Below, piece by piece: positions 12,641-25,235 of a stretch of DNA of 64,000 nt. The translations under genes were made by a program, and so were the position numbers. The stretch covers positions 4,319,613 through 4,383,612 of the forward strand of contig BTRK01000006.1 of NCBI GenBank assembly GCA_036245805.1, read 5' to 3'. Source of the DNA: Pristionchus mayeri. Taxonomy: Eukaryota; Nematoda; Chromadorea; Rhabditida; Neodiplogasteridae. Under the pieces are notes generated by a model, which worked only from the letters and a program-made list of their open reading frames with translations, had not been told where the DNA came from and searched no databases. Each line of letters opens with the position of its first letter. The stretch's first letter is position 1.

Positions 12641-15600
12641 TTTTACTAGACGCTTTCAAATATTTTACGAAGAGCCAATTTTGCTGATAGGGACGCAGTA
12701 AAAAGGAGAGATGATGAACAGACCGTGTTTAACATTTGGCCTTAGAGCATGTAGTTCCATTTCAAAGAATACTCCTTGTATGCATCGAGAAAGACGATCA
12801 CTTTTCGAAAAAAACGAGCACTAGACGCTTTCAAATATTTTACGAAGAGCCAAGTTTGCTGATAGGGACGCAGTAAAAAGGAGAGATGATGCACAGACCG
12901 TGTTTAACATTTGGCCTTAGAGCATGTAGTTCCATTTCAAAGAATACTCCTTGTATGCACCGAGAAAGACGATCACTTTTCGAAAAAAACGAGCACTAGA
13001 CGCTTTCAAAATTTTTTTGACAGCCAAGTTCGCTGATAGGGACCCAGTAAAAAGGAGAGATGATGAACAGACCGTGTTTAACATTTCGCCTTAGAGCATG
13101 TAGCTCCATTTCAATGAATACTCCTTGTATGCATCGAGAAAGACGATCACTTTTCGAAAAAAACGAGCACTAGACGCTTTCAAAATTTTTTTGACAGCCA
13201 AGTTCGCTGATAGGGACCCAGTAAAAAGGAGAGATGATGAACAGACCGTGTTTAACATTTGGCCTTAGAGCATGTAGCTCCATTTCAATGAATACTCCTT
13301 GTATGTATCGAGAAAGACGATCACTTTTCGAAAAACGAGCACTAGACGCTTTCAAAATTTTTACGAAGAGCCAAGTTTGCTGATAGGGACGCAGTAAAAA
13401 GGAGAGATGATGCACAGACCGTGTTTAACATTTGGCCTTAGAGCATGTAGTTCCATTTCAAAGAATACTCCTTGTATGCACCGAGAAAGACGATCACTTT
13501 TCGAAAAAAACGAGAACTAGACGCTTTCAAAATTTTTTGAATAGCCAAGTTCGCTGATAGGGACCCAGTAAAAAGGAGAGATGATGAACAGACCGTGTTT
13601 AACATTTGGCCTTAGAGCATGTAGCTCCATTTCAATGAATACTCCTTGTATGTATCGAGAAAGACGATCACTTTTCGAAAAACGAGCACTAGACGCTTTC
13701 AAAATTTTTACGAAGAGCCAAGTTTGCTGATAGGGACGCAGTAAAAAGGAGAGATGATGCACAGACCGTGTTTAACATTTGGCCTTAGAGCATGTAGTTC
13801 CATTTCAAAGAATACTCCTTGTATGCACCGAGAAAGACGATCACTTTTCGAAAAAAACGAGCACTAGACGCTTTCAAAATTTTTTGAATAGCCAAGTTCG
13901 CTGATAGGGACCCAGTAAAAAGGAGAGATGATGCACAGACCGTGTTTAACATTTGGCCTTAGAGCATGTAGCTCCATTTCAATGAATACTCCTTGTATGT
14001 ATCGAGAAAGACGATCACTTTTCGAAAAACGAGCACTAGACGCTTTCAAAATTTTTACGAAGAGCCAAGTTTGCTGATAGGGACGCAGTAAAAAGGAGAG
14101 ATGATGCACAGACCGTGTTTAACATTTGGCCTTAGAGCATGTAGTTCCATTTCAAAGAATACTCCTTGTATGCACCGAGAAAGACGATCACTTTTCGAAA
14201 AAAACGAGCACTAGACGCTTTCAAAATTTTTTGAATAGCCAAGTTCGCTGATAGGGACCCAGTAAAAAGGAGAGATGATGCACAGACCGTGTTTAACATT
14301 TGGCCTTAGAGCATGTAGCTCCATTTCAATGAATACTCCTTGTATGCATCGAGAAAGACGATCACTTTTCGAAAAAAACGAGCACTAGACGCTTTCAAAA
14401 TTTTTTGAATAGCCAAGTTCGCTGATAGGGACCCAGTAAAAAGGAGAGATGATGCGCAGACCGTGTTTAACATTTGGCCTTAGAGCATGTAGTTCCATTT
14501 CAAAGAATACTCCTTGTATGCACCGAGAAAGACGATCACTTTTCGAAAAAAACGAGCACTAGACGCTTTCAAAATTTTTTGAATAGCCAAGTTCGCTGAT
14601 AGGGACCCAGTAAAAAGGAGAGATGATGCACAGACCGTGTTTAACATTTGGCCTTAGAGCATGTAGTTCCATTTCAAAGAATACTCCTTGTATGCATCGA
14701 GAAAGACGATCACTTTTCGAAAAACGAGCACTAGACGCTTTCAAAATTTTTACGAAGAGCCAAGTTTGCTGATAGGGACGCAGTAAAAAGGAGAGATGAT
14801 GAACAGACCGTGTTTAACATTTGGCCTTAGAGCATGTAGTTCCATTTCAAAGAATACTCCTTGTATGCACCGAGAAAGACGATCACTTTTCGAAAAAAAC
14901 GAGCACTAGACGCTTTCGAAATTTTTTTGACAGCCAAGTTCGCTGATAGGGACCCAGTAAAAAGGAGAGATGATGAACAGACCGTGTTTAACATTTGGCC
15001 TTAGAGCATGTAGCTCCATTTCAATGAATACTCCTTGTATGCATCGAGAAAGACGATCACTTTTCGAAAAAAACGAGCACTAGACGCTTTCAAAATTTTT
15101 TTGACAGCCAAGTTCGCTGATAGGGACCCAGTAAAAAGGAGAGATGATGAACAGACCGTGTTTAACATTTGGCCTTAGAGCATGTAGCTCCATTTCAATG
15201 AATACTCCTTGTATGTATCGAGAAAGACGATCACTTTTCGAAAAACGAGCACTAGACGCTTTCAAAATTTTTACGAAGAGCCAAGTTTGCTGATAGGGAC
15301 GCAGTAAAAAGGAGAGATGATGCACAGACCGTGTTTAACATTTGGCCTTAGAGCATGTAGTTCCATTTCAAAGAATACTCCTTGTATGCACCGAGAAAGA
15401 CGATCACTTTTCGAAAAAAACGAGCACTAGACGCTTTCAAAATTTTTTGAATAGCCAAGTTCGCTGATAGGGACCCAGTAAAAAGGAGAGATGATGAACA
15501 GACCGTGTTTAACATTTGGCCTTAGAGCATGTAGCTCCATTTCAATGAATACTCCTTGTATGTATCGAGAAAGACGATCACTTTTCGAAAAACGAGCACT

Positions 15601-18104
15601 AGACGCTTTCAAAATTTTTACGAAGAGCCAAGTTTGCTGATAGGGACGCAGTAAAAAGGAGAGATGATGCACAGACCGTGTTTAACATTTGGCCTTAGAG
15701 CATGTAGTTCCATTTCAAAGAATACTCCTTGTATGCACCGAGAAAGACGATCACTTTTCGAAAAAAACGAGCACTAGACGCTTTCAAAATTTTTTGAATA
15801 GCCAAGTTCGCTGATAGGGACCCAGTAAAAAGGAGAGATGATGCACAGACCGTGTTTAACATTTGGCCTTAGAGCATGTAGCTCCATTTCAATGAATACT
15901 CCTTGTATGCATCGAGAAAGACGATCACTTTTCGAAAAAAACGAGCACTAGACGCTTTCAAAATTTTTTGAATAGCCAAGTTCGCTGATAGGGACCCAGT
16001 AAAAAGGAGAGATGATGCGCAGACCGTGTTTAACATTTGGCCTTAGAGCATGTAGTTCCATTTCAAAGAATACTCCTTGTATGCACCGAGAAAGACGATC
16101 ACTTTTCGAAAAAAACGAGCACTAGACGCTTTCAAAATTTTTTGAATAGCCAAGTTCGCTGATAGGGACCCAGTAAAAAGGAGAGATGATGCACAGACCG
16201 TGTTTAACATTTGGCCTTAGAGCATGTAGTTCCATTTCAAAGAATACTCCTTGTATGCATCGAGAAAGACGATCACTTTTCGAAAAACGAGCACTAGACG
16301 CTTTCAAAATTTTTACGAAGAGCCAAGTTTGCTGATAGGGACGCAGTAAAAAGGAGAGATGATGCACAGACCGTGTTTAACATTTGGCCTTAGAGCATGT
16401 AGTTCCATTTCAAAGAATACTCCTTGTATGCATCGAGAAAGACGATCACTTTTCGAAAAAAACGAGCACTACACGCTTTCAAAATTTTTTTGATAGCCAA
16501 GTTCGCTGATAGGGACCCAGTAAAAAGGAGAGATGATGAACAGACCGTGTTTAACATTTGGCCTTAGAGCATGTAGCTCCATTTCAATGAATACTCCTTG
16601 TATGCATCGAGAAAGACGATCACTTTTCGAAAAAAAGAGCACTAGACGCTTTCAAAATTTTTTGAATAGCCAAGTTCGCTGATAGGGACCCAGTAAAAAG
16701 GAGAGATGATGCACAGACCGTGTTTAACATTTGGCCTTAGAGCATGTAGTTCCATTTCAAAGAATACTCCTTGTATGCACCGAGAAAGACGATCACTTTT
16801 CGAAAAAAACGAGCACTAGACGCTTTCAAAATTTTTTGAATAGCCAAGTTCGCTGATAGGGACCCAGTAAAAAGGAGAGATGATGAACAGACCGTGTTTA
16901 ACATTTGGCCTTAGAGCATGTAGCTCCATTTCAATGAATACTCCTTGTGTGCATCGAGAAAGACGATCACTTTTCGAAAAACGAGCACTAGACGCTTTTA
17001 AAATTTTTACGAAGAGCCAAGTTTGCTGATAGGGACGCAGTAAAAAGGAGAGATGATGAACAGACCGTGTTTAACATTTGGCCTTAGAGCATGTAGTTCC
17101 ATTTCAAAGAATACTCCTTGTATGCATCGAGAAAGACGATCACTTTTCGAAAAAAAAACGAGCACTAGACGCTTTCAAAATTTTTTTGATAGCCAAGTTC
17201 GCTGATAGGGACCCAGTAAAAAGGAGAGATGATGAACAGACCGTGTTTAACATTTGGCCTTAGAGCATGTAGCTCCATTTCAATGAATACTCCTTGTATG
17301 TATCGAGAAAGACGATCACTTTTCGAAAAAAACGAGCACTACACGCTTTCAAAATTTTTACGAAGAGCCAAGTTTGCTGATAGGGACGCAGTAAAAAGGA
17401 GAGATGATGAACAGACCGTGTTTAACATTTGGCCTTAGAGCATGTAGCTCCATTTCAATGAATACTCCTTGTATGTATCGAGAAAGACGATCACTTTTCG
17501 AAAAACGAGCACTAGACGCTTTCAAAATTTTTACGAAGAGCCAAGTTTGCTGATAGGGACGCAGTAAAAAGGAGAGATGATGAACAGACCGTGTTTAACA
17601 TTTGGCCTTAGAGCATGTAGTTCCATTTCAAAGAATACTCCTTGTATGCATCGAGAAAGACGATCACTTTTCGAAAAAAACGAGCACTACACGCTTTCAA
17701 AATTTTTTGAATAGCCAAGTTCGCTGACAGGGACCCAGTAAAAAGGAGAGATGATGCACAGACCGTGTTTAACATTTGGCCTTAGAGCATGTAGTTCCAT
17801 TTCAAAGAATACTCCTTGTATGCACCAAGAAAGACGATCACTTTTCGAAAAAAACGAGCACTAGACGCTTTCAAAATTTTTTGAATAGCCAAGTTCGCTG
17901 ACAGGGACCCAGTAAAAAGTAGAGATGATGCACAGACCGTGTTTAACATTTGGCCTTAGAGCATGTAGTTCCATTTCAAAGAATACTCCTTGTATGCACC
18001 GAGAAAGACGATCACTTTTCGAAAAAAACGAGCACTACACGCTTTCAAAATTTTTTTGAATAGCCAAGTTCGCTGATAGGGACCCAGTAAAAAGGAGAGA
18101 TGAT
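12641..18104 (-). repeat. Tandem satellite B, inverted block
   Basis: About 31 monomers of the same satellite, now reverse-complemented (TTTAACATTTGGCCTTAGAG replaces its complement). The polarity change falls within about 10 bp at 12632-12645, where ACTGGGT is followed directly by ATTTTACTAGACGC. The block ends at 18104, in the middle of a monomer, against a fragment of the ADP/ATP carrier gene. Monomers near 17720-18060 share private variants with forward monomers at 12120-12480. Confidence 0.96.
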
Positions 18105-18195
18105 TGCTTCCAGTCTGCATCATCGCACGGTGTCCCACGGGTACGAGAGGATGCCCGATCCGACGGTGACCACCTACAAGCAACAAGTGTAAGCT
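18104..18195 (-). pseudogene. Orphan copy of ADP/ATP carrier exon 10
   Basis: These 92 bp are a direct-orientation copy of 47469-47560, which is most of exon 10 of the carrier gene plus the first bases of intron 9. The minus strand reads the carrier segment ending in [10 protein letters not shown]. It lies between the inverted satellite and the palindrome's left arm, and points opposite to the carrier exons just to its right (18333-18539). It therefore cannot be spliced to them. It has the same loss of the RRRMMM motif as the copy at 47468-47538. Confidence 0.9.
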
Positions 18196-18332
18196 AGGTA
18201 CTGTAGGTTACTGTAGGTTAATGTAGGTTTCGGGGTACTGTAGCTAAGTAAGGGTTTGACATCTAGCATGGTGACAGTCTATGATCTTTGGTGATACAAG
18301 CATTTCTTTCCTCTAATTTCATTCTGTTGCAG

Positions 18333-18539
18333 GAACTGAAGTACAAGAACACTCTGGACTGCGCCGTGCAGATCATCAAGAACGAGGGAATGGGAGCCAT
18401 GTTCAAGGTGCGTTGACTGCTCCATTCGATTGCGAGTCCAACCAATCGATTTCAGGGCGCGCTGTCGAACGTGTTCCGAGGCACTGGCGGCGCTCTGGTG
18501 TTGGCCTTCTACGACGAGATCCAGAAGTACATCGTCTAA
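18333..18539 (+). pseudogene. ADP/ATP carrier, last two exons only
   Basis: The left-arm mirror of carrier exons 11 (18333-18407) and 12 (18456-18539). The first translates to a segment starting [10 protein letters not shown], the second to one starting [11 protein letters not shown] and ending DEIQKYIV before TAA. These are the last two exons of a mitochondrial ADP/ATP carrier. The flanking AG/GT splice sites are intact, but exons 1-9 are absent on this side and exon 10 is present only in reverse orientation at 18104-18195, so no full carrier can be made here. It is a fragment produced when the palindrome formed. Confidence 0.93.
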
Positions 18540-19370
18540 CGTCCGAACGTGAACGCGACTCGGCATTTGACGGCACCCGGCAGCGGCCTTCCTCTACTAA
18601 TCCCCGGCCCCGGCCCTCCGCTTCGGCTTTCCCGCCCGCTTATGTTCTCGTAGCGTTTGCCTGTCATTTTGAGTTATATAATGAAAGGTGCAATGCCTTA
18701 ATTGCGTTGTTGAACACATCGAATCACAGTGAACTACACAAAGGGGAAGGGGGGAGGTGGATTGTATTCAGGGGGAGGGGTCGATGGAATATTAATCTTT
18801 ATGGGCATTCGCTAGTTTTCCTTTCCAAGGCTTCTCCTCGATCAGTTAATGTGTGTTTTGTCAACATCTTCAATGTTCCTCTTCAAGCTAGTATCACAAC
18901 TAAAAATTATTTTGTTCGATTCCTTAACTTGTGATCTCTCCTCACTCCTACAAGGTTGTAGGAGGATACACGGCGATTTGAGAACAGCTTATCCTACCCT
19001 CCAGCGGAATTTTTTTCAGTACTATGCACAATGTTTCGATGTCTATGCAATTAGAGCTTTGACAGTGTAGTCGGTGAATTCTGTACACTGCGAAGTATTC
19101 ACAGAGAAGAGTTCTTTCTTAGTGCACCTTTTTATTTGGAAATATTTTAACCATTTTCAATATTATTGCGATATTTATAATTTCCGAACAGAAGTGAATG
19201 AATATTCTTTATTTTGAAGATCGATGAAAATTAGAAAGTATCGATAATTGGCTCGATAACGTGGTTATAATTACGGTCCATTGTTGAGCATCGCTCTGAT
19301 CGTTCTCTGTGCCGCCTTGGGACTCTTCGCTTCTGAATGCGATCTTTGATCTCTCTTTAGATTTTCAAAC
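18540..19370. other. Intergenic, convergent 3' ends (left arm)
   Basis: Spacer between the carrier fragment (plus) and G3 (minus), mirrored at 46295-47125. It has a G-rich stretch around 18740-18780 and an inverted AATAAA for G3 at 19208-19213. If the alternative longer end of G3 is right, G3 coding sequence extends to 19271. I see no other gene in it. Confidence 0.7.
19208..19213 (-). terminator. Polyadenylation signal of G3 (left arm)
   Basis: AATAAA on the minus strand about 60-160 bp past the possible G3 stop codons, mirrored at 46452-46457. A second A-rich AATAAA lies further downstream. Confidence 0.5.
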
Positions 19371-20328
19371 TCACTCTTGATCTTTCCCGCGTGCATCACT
19401 GCGTCTCTGTGCTCGTCCTCTAGGCGTTCCTGCATTTATCAGCGATAACGACTTTCTAGTTTTAGTGACGATACCCGGAACTGCGCGCCGTCCACTTGTT
19501 TCGTGAGCAGTTCGGATTGGGTCGTACTCGGGCGGGGGAGGATCGAGGTGGCGAGTAGATATACAGCTGCAATGCAAAAACGAGAGAGCACAACCTGCTA
19601 CTGACAGTGGGAACTGCTCGAGATGTCTGGCGTAAATTTATCTTTCTGTATAGTGGACACAATGTCTCACCTTTTTATATGTTCTAATCATGCAGATGAG
19701 CCACAGCTTGCACTCAGAGGGCATACTGTGGAATAGAGTGGTACGGGAAAACGGGAAAGTGGTGACGCAAGTAGGAAGAGTGATTGCATTGTGAATGAAC
19801 GACCGAATCACATCCTCGAGATTGATTGCGCTGAAGATAAAGAAGAATTAGCCAAAGTGTATGTCCGTAAAACTCACTTCACATCCGCATCGAAAGGTTT
19901 GAGAAGATGGACTAGCCAATGCCTAAAAAATTTATTGTTTGAATTACATTAAAAATGTAATGTTAAAATTCTATCGAAAATGTTGCAACATGGTGTACCT
20001 CAAAATGGGAGAAATGTACACTTCACTATCCACCAGATTTACATTTTTATCTTCTTTAATGAGCTCCTCTTCTGCGATGCTGTACGGAATCTGAACCATT
20101 GTTTGTAAAAATGTTATTATTCCAAATTAAAATAAAAAAAAGATCGAACCTTGAATCCATCCGACGGATTGCAGTCTTCCATTTCATACGCGAGCATGGC
20201 ACTCCAGAAGTTGTTTATGAACGGCGGTTGACGCTGATTATTTATAATTTCTTTGAAATTAGAAATAATGATCAATTTATCACCTGCAGCGTCGACAGCC
20301 ATTGATTGTAGTCTAGGAAATCGGACAT
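19371..20328 (-). CDS. G3 (left arm): short paralogue of the zinc-finger family
   Basis: Seven exons: 20284-20328, 20150-20233, 19999-20090, 19878-19922, 19671-19830, 19595-19626 and 19371-19566, giving about 217 residues. It starts MSDFLDYNQWLSTLQ and follows the N-terminal domain of G2 almost word for word up to IRTYKKTSRAVPTV. It then diverges to a basic tail containing PPPPEYDP. There are no zinc fingers. An alternative splice would shift the last part to a Lys/Glu-rich frame ending at 19271. The start is chosen because the same exon and splice pattern opens G2, and the aligned start of G1 is MSEDYRQF. A 454-bp upstream block is shared with G2, so both probably use the same promoter. Function unknown; most likely a truncated product of the segmental duplication that also copied the G2 5' end. 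Confidence 0.6.
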
Positions 20329-20782
20329 GTTTGCCGATTTTCAAAGTAATCAAGCAGATATTGCTTGGAAGAGAAGATATTCGGAAAAAATAGATCGACC
20401 AGTAACTGTAAAGGCCAGCGAATATGAAAGGCACTCTTTGTATTGTGTCGAGAGAAAAATCTCTCTTCGTCCTGTCACTGCCTAGATCGTTATCTTTCCC
20501 CGGCGCTTTTTGAATGAATGTTTGCTCTGGCTTGTGACAATGAGTCATCATAGGCAAAGTGAGGAGATCGTAGTATATTCGTTTTAAAATGTGTAACTTT
20601 GCTGAAAATGGAGCATTTTTTACCTTGACGTAAACTCTGTGATTCTTATCAATTTATAAACAATTTAAAAACGGTTCATGAAAACAAAGCTGCGGCCTTC
20701 CAATTCCGTAAGCAATTTGTTTACAAAATATATTTATCGAGTGATCGTAATATTTTTTAAAAAAACTGCATATTCTTTGTAA
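20329..20782. promoter_or_regulatory. Upstream region of G3, duplicated upstream of G2
   Basis: This 454-bp spacer between the G2 stop and the G3 start is nearly identical to 25236-25689, between the G1 stop and the G2 start, and is mirrored at 44883-45336 and 39086-39539. An open frame of about 146 codons crosses it in one copy, but a one-base homopolymer difference breaks that frame in the paralogous copy. I therefore read it as non-coding and probably promoter-bearing. Confidence 0.55.
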
Positions 20783-23700
20783 TCAGAATCTAGTCGACTC
20801 ATTTATCTTTCTGTCTAAAATTTCTCTATCTTCTCGAGTTGGATTTGCATTCCGGTATGGTGGAGGAGGCGATAAAGCTACATTAGTAGTAAAAGCCGGG
20901 TTAGGACCGGGGTATTGTGCATATGGTCCTCCCTGTCCGAAATTCGGACCAGGCCCCTGTGGGTATCCGTGATAAATGCTAGGTGCTCCGAAGCCTCCCG
21001 GTGCTCCGAAGCCAGGCACATACTCTCCTGGTCCGTACCCGGGCATCGGGTAGGCAGGACCGTATGGATATGGCGCACCAGGAGGGTGAGGAGCGAACAG
21101 TTGGGCGCCATGTATACCAGCTTTGGGGCCCGTGTTGTTCCCCGGACCAGAGTTCGCGGCTTGATATTGAGATGTGGTCCTTCGAGGCGGCACGGGAGGA
21201 GGCTGTGCATGAGAAGTTGGAGCGGGACAAGGGGATGGTTGAGCAGGTGAGGGTGGTTGAGCTTGACGTGCTGGTGAAGTCTTGCTTGGTCCTGGTCGAT
21301 GGTACTTCCAGCAGTCTCCAGGGGTGGGACAGCGACCGATGCACTCCTGAACGACCGCCAATTGAATTAGAACAATGTGTCTAGAAGACTTATCACCATC
21401 ACTGTGCACTACACGATCTGATTAGTACACAACCTATACCCTCTTGCTGTATTGCAATCTCACCTAACGGAATAAATGAATGATCGAGTGAGTGCAATTC
21501 TAGATCACCTCAGGGTGAAGGAACTTGCAGCCAGCTGTTCTGCAACGAGAGCCGTTCCTGCACCAACTGTTCTCTATGATGTGAGGCTGAAATTGCCATA
21601 TCAAAATTAATGTTATCTTCTACATTCAAAATTCATTTTCAACTCTGGCAAGGATGGGAAGAGGACTTACGAGTTTATGCACGAAATCACAGTTCTCTTT
21701 CTTGCAAACTCCGTCATTCTTGCATGTTTCGTGCAAGAACATGCAAATAGCGCCGTTTGGGCACTTGGGGAAGGCTCTTCAATGAAGGTTTACAACGTAT
21801 TATAGTCGTTTAGAGGTATATCGGCATTTCATCGATATTTGGTCCACCCGCATTTTCTGATCGACCCTACTGCTTCCATTTCTCCTCTAGCCTTACGTAA
21901 CATAATCATGGTTATTCTTAGCACTATCAGGAGGATAGGGAGAGATATCACATTAAAAAGTAGGTAGAGTACAACTAGAAATGGGATGTATCGTAAGGTG
22001 GGCCAATTATCCAAGAAATGACATTATATAGATATTAAAGGAAATATCACCCACTTGCACTTCTCAGTAGGATGCGCTTTCTCACAGTTCTTCTGAGTGC
22101 ATCGAGAGCCGAATGGGCATATTTCAGCGATATTCTTCTCGGGATTTTTAAGAATCCCCTTCGGCTTCTTGCTTTGTGAGTCCTGATGAGTTTTATCAGT
22201 TGCCTTGGAAAATCCACTACCAAAATAGAAAAAAAACTGTTCTACAATAAAATAAACTGTTCTAAAATGATAATCCTCCACAACCAACCTTCTTGAGTGG
22301 TTTCTCCTCTTCATCCGAATCCAATTCGAAGGTGATACTCTTTCTGCGCCCTCTCGAGGCACCAGTGCAAGTCGAGAGGTTGCTCGTCGAATCTGCTCGC
22401 GACAATCCTCCCTGAATCACATAGTTGTGAATTTTGGAACCATATATTCATATCTGACCTTCTTTGAGGCTAATATCCGTTCGAAGACTGGCGGACTCTA
22501 AAAAGATACGGAGATTAGAAATAAGCAATTCCATATTTGACCTTTAAGTGTTCGTAGATGCACTGTAGGTCATCGCAAGAACCATCCTTCTTACAGAGTC
22601 CATGCAAGAACAAGCATCGGCGGCCCTTTGCACACTTTCCAGTGGAAGCGAGTGTTCTATAAGAGAGAAATGAAATTTGTAAGAAACTATCACCCAGTTT
22701 TTTGTGGGTTTTTTTGTTTCTTCAAGTTACGGTGTTTAGTGCCCTACAGCACATTAAAAATTCTCCGAAAGTTTTCATAACTTACTTGCATTTCTCCGAG
22801 GGATGGAAGTATCCATCCGTGTGGAATTTCGTGCACCTTGGGACGAATTGGCATCGCTTCTTGCCATCTTGCTTGGAGGGAGTACCCGAACTCTTCTGAT
22901 ATTTTTTAAAATGATTTTTTTTCGTAATATAATTTTAAATTTTAAAACTTGTTTTCAACAAGGTCGAATGAGAACTGTCGAATGAGAACCAAAAAAGTAC
23001 CCTTCTCCAGTATTTACACATTAGAATCCGACACTGTCAAAACTTCTACTGCGAAAATACGATGGAATGATATTATTTCCTTTCATGAGACGGTTATTAC
23101 CCGAACTAGTGCTACATTTTTCGACAAAAAAATAACACTAACTTGTTGTTCGGTATTCTTCTTCATATTCTGCTTCGAGTCCTCCCTCTTAACGGGCGCT
23201 ACAGATGCTACTGGCCGAGGACTTTTCTAAATACAATTTGTAATTTCCTTGATATGGATCACAAGCATACCTCCGTTTCTGATTCCCTCGGCTTGCGGTA
23301 ATACGTAGGCATGCTCTGGAACAGAACAATAAACAATGAGGGTAGGTGTAAATCACCTTCCAATGCTCATAGGGACAGTCTACTTCAGCACACTGCCCAT
23401 CTTTCGGGCATGGATGGTGCACGAAGAGACATTGCCAGGCACGAGGACAGTTCGGGAATTTGCTAAAGCAAAAATCTGGCCAATGTAAATTATATCATTA
23501 CGTACGTGCAAGGAATTTTGGGATGATAGTATTTGCATTTATTTTTGAGCGGGCACTGAGGAAAGTTGTAGCACTTGCCCACTATCTCGTCTGACGACTT
23601 CTCTGGCCCCTAAATGGTGTTATTGTGAGTAATTTTGCAGCTCAAAGCATACCTGAGTTTGCTTAGCAGTTGGGGTGGGCGTACGAGTCTTCAGATTCAC

Positions 23701-25235
23701 AGACTTGACATCTACAACTACATGAGCACTTTTTCAAAATATTTTTGAAATTTTGAGGAAATGTCGATGATAAAACCACAATATGTTGTAATAAAAGATT
23801 TAAAGATTCAAATGAGTAAATGTTTACCAGTTTCAAGAGCATTGAGGGCGGAGTTACTTGCGTGGGAATCGACTGAAACCTTCTTCTGCAAAAAAGTGGC
23901 CGATTAATTATCGCAGTATTTACTTGCCTGCTGCTTCTTTTTCGAATTCTTGCCTAGGTTTTCCAGTACGTCAGCTTTACAAACAGGGCCAAGAGTACGA
24001 CAGAAGTCTTGAAATTCTGCGCGGTTTTTTTCTCGAATCATCTGCAAAATATATCTATTGAAAACGACATTTTAAAACGATTTTTTACCGCTTGCAAATG
24101 GTTCTTGGTCAGCCGAGAGTTCATTTCTTGACGAATTGAGTTGCTCAGATCATTCAACTTGAAGCTACAAAGCGGCTCAAAATTTGAATAAGTTTCATCG
24201 CAACGAACTGTTGGAAGACGTCCCACATCCCGTCCCATCCTTCTCTGTTCTCGCACAGGAGAGTGCACGACTGTGAATGAACGAATCGGTAGAGCTGAAC
24301 AATTTTCTCATTTCCAGAAGCTCAAAATCACCGTACCGGCCCCCAGGGCCGATTCTTCAAACGCTCATCATCGATTGGAAGAGTTCTACAATTTCGAAAT
24401 TACGGTGCAAACTACAATTTATCACTCACGCGCTTTCAGATCGATCCATACTCACATAGAGCCGACAATCCGAGATTATGTGATAGGCATTGCCCAGTGC
24501 ATCTCTAGTGACAGTGGGAACTGCTCGAGAGGTCTGGCGTAAATTTATCTTTCTGTATAGTGGACACAATGTCTCACCTTTTTATATGTTCTAATCATGT
24601 AGATGAGCCACAGCTTGCACTCAGAGGGCATACTGTGGAATAGAGTGGTACGGGAAAACGGGAAAGTGGTGACGCAAGTAGGAAGAGTGATTGCATTGTG
24701 AATGAACGACCGAATCACATCCTCGAGATTGATTGCGCTGAAGATAAAGAAGAATTAGCCAAAGTGTATGTCCGTAAAACTCACTTCACATCCGCATCGA
24801 AAGGTTTGAGAAGATGGACTAGCCAATGCCTAAAAAATTTATTGTTTGAGTTACATTAAAAATGTAATGTTAAAATTCTATCGAAAATGTTGCAACATGG
24901 TGTACCTCAAAATGGGAGAAATGTACACTTCACTATCCACCAGATTTACATTTTTATCTTCTTTAATGAGCTCCTCTTCTGCGATGCTGTACGGAATCTG
25001 AACCATTGTTTGTAAAAATGTTATTATTCCAAATTAAAATAATAAAAAAATCGAACCTTGAATCCATCCGACGGATTGCAGTCTTCCATTTCATACGCGA
25101 GCATGGCACTCCAGAAGTTGTTTATGAACGGCGGTTGACGCTGATTATTTATAATTTCTTTGAAATTAGAAATAATGATCAATTTATCACCTGCAGCGTC
25201 GACAGCCATTGATTGTAGTCTAGGAAATCGGACAT
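20783..25235 (-). CDS. G2 (left arm): multi-CCCH zinc-finger protein with unknown N-terminal domain and Pro/Gly tail
   Basis: Mirror of the right-arm exons without the 890-bp interruption, so this is the continuous G2 copy: 23 exons, about 881 residues. Residues 1-262 are a domain I do not recognise, shared with G1. From about 354 to 711 there are about eleven fingers of the form C-x5-C-x4/5-C-x3-H, for example CYNFPQCPLKNKCKYYH, CPKDGQCAEVDCPYEH and CPFGSRCTQKNCEKAH. This is the Nab2/ZC3H14/SUT-2 style, which in known proteins binds polyadenosine RNA. Residues 712-881 are a Pro/Gly/Tyr-rich low-complexity tail ending INESTRF. Exon 8 (near 24165) is one base short of keeping frame between ILSRF and FKLNDLS. 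If that is real, the fingers need internal initiation (an ATG lies at 24238) or are lost. One intron (donor 23926-23927) starts with GC. Role in mRNA tail binding is inferred from finger type only. Confidence 0.72.

Noticed and set aside
3041..18104. Dozens of 60-86 codon open frames with nearly identical peptides
   Set aside because: They follow the satellite period, occur in both array polarities and all end at the same repeat-encoded stop. They are by-products of a ~173-bp repeat, not a protein family.
18413..18934. 173-codon plus-strand frame over the carrier 3' end
   Set aside because: It is in another frame than the carrier exon 12 it overlaps and has no independent features.
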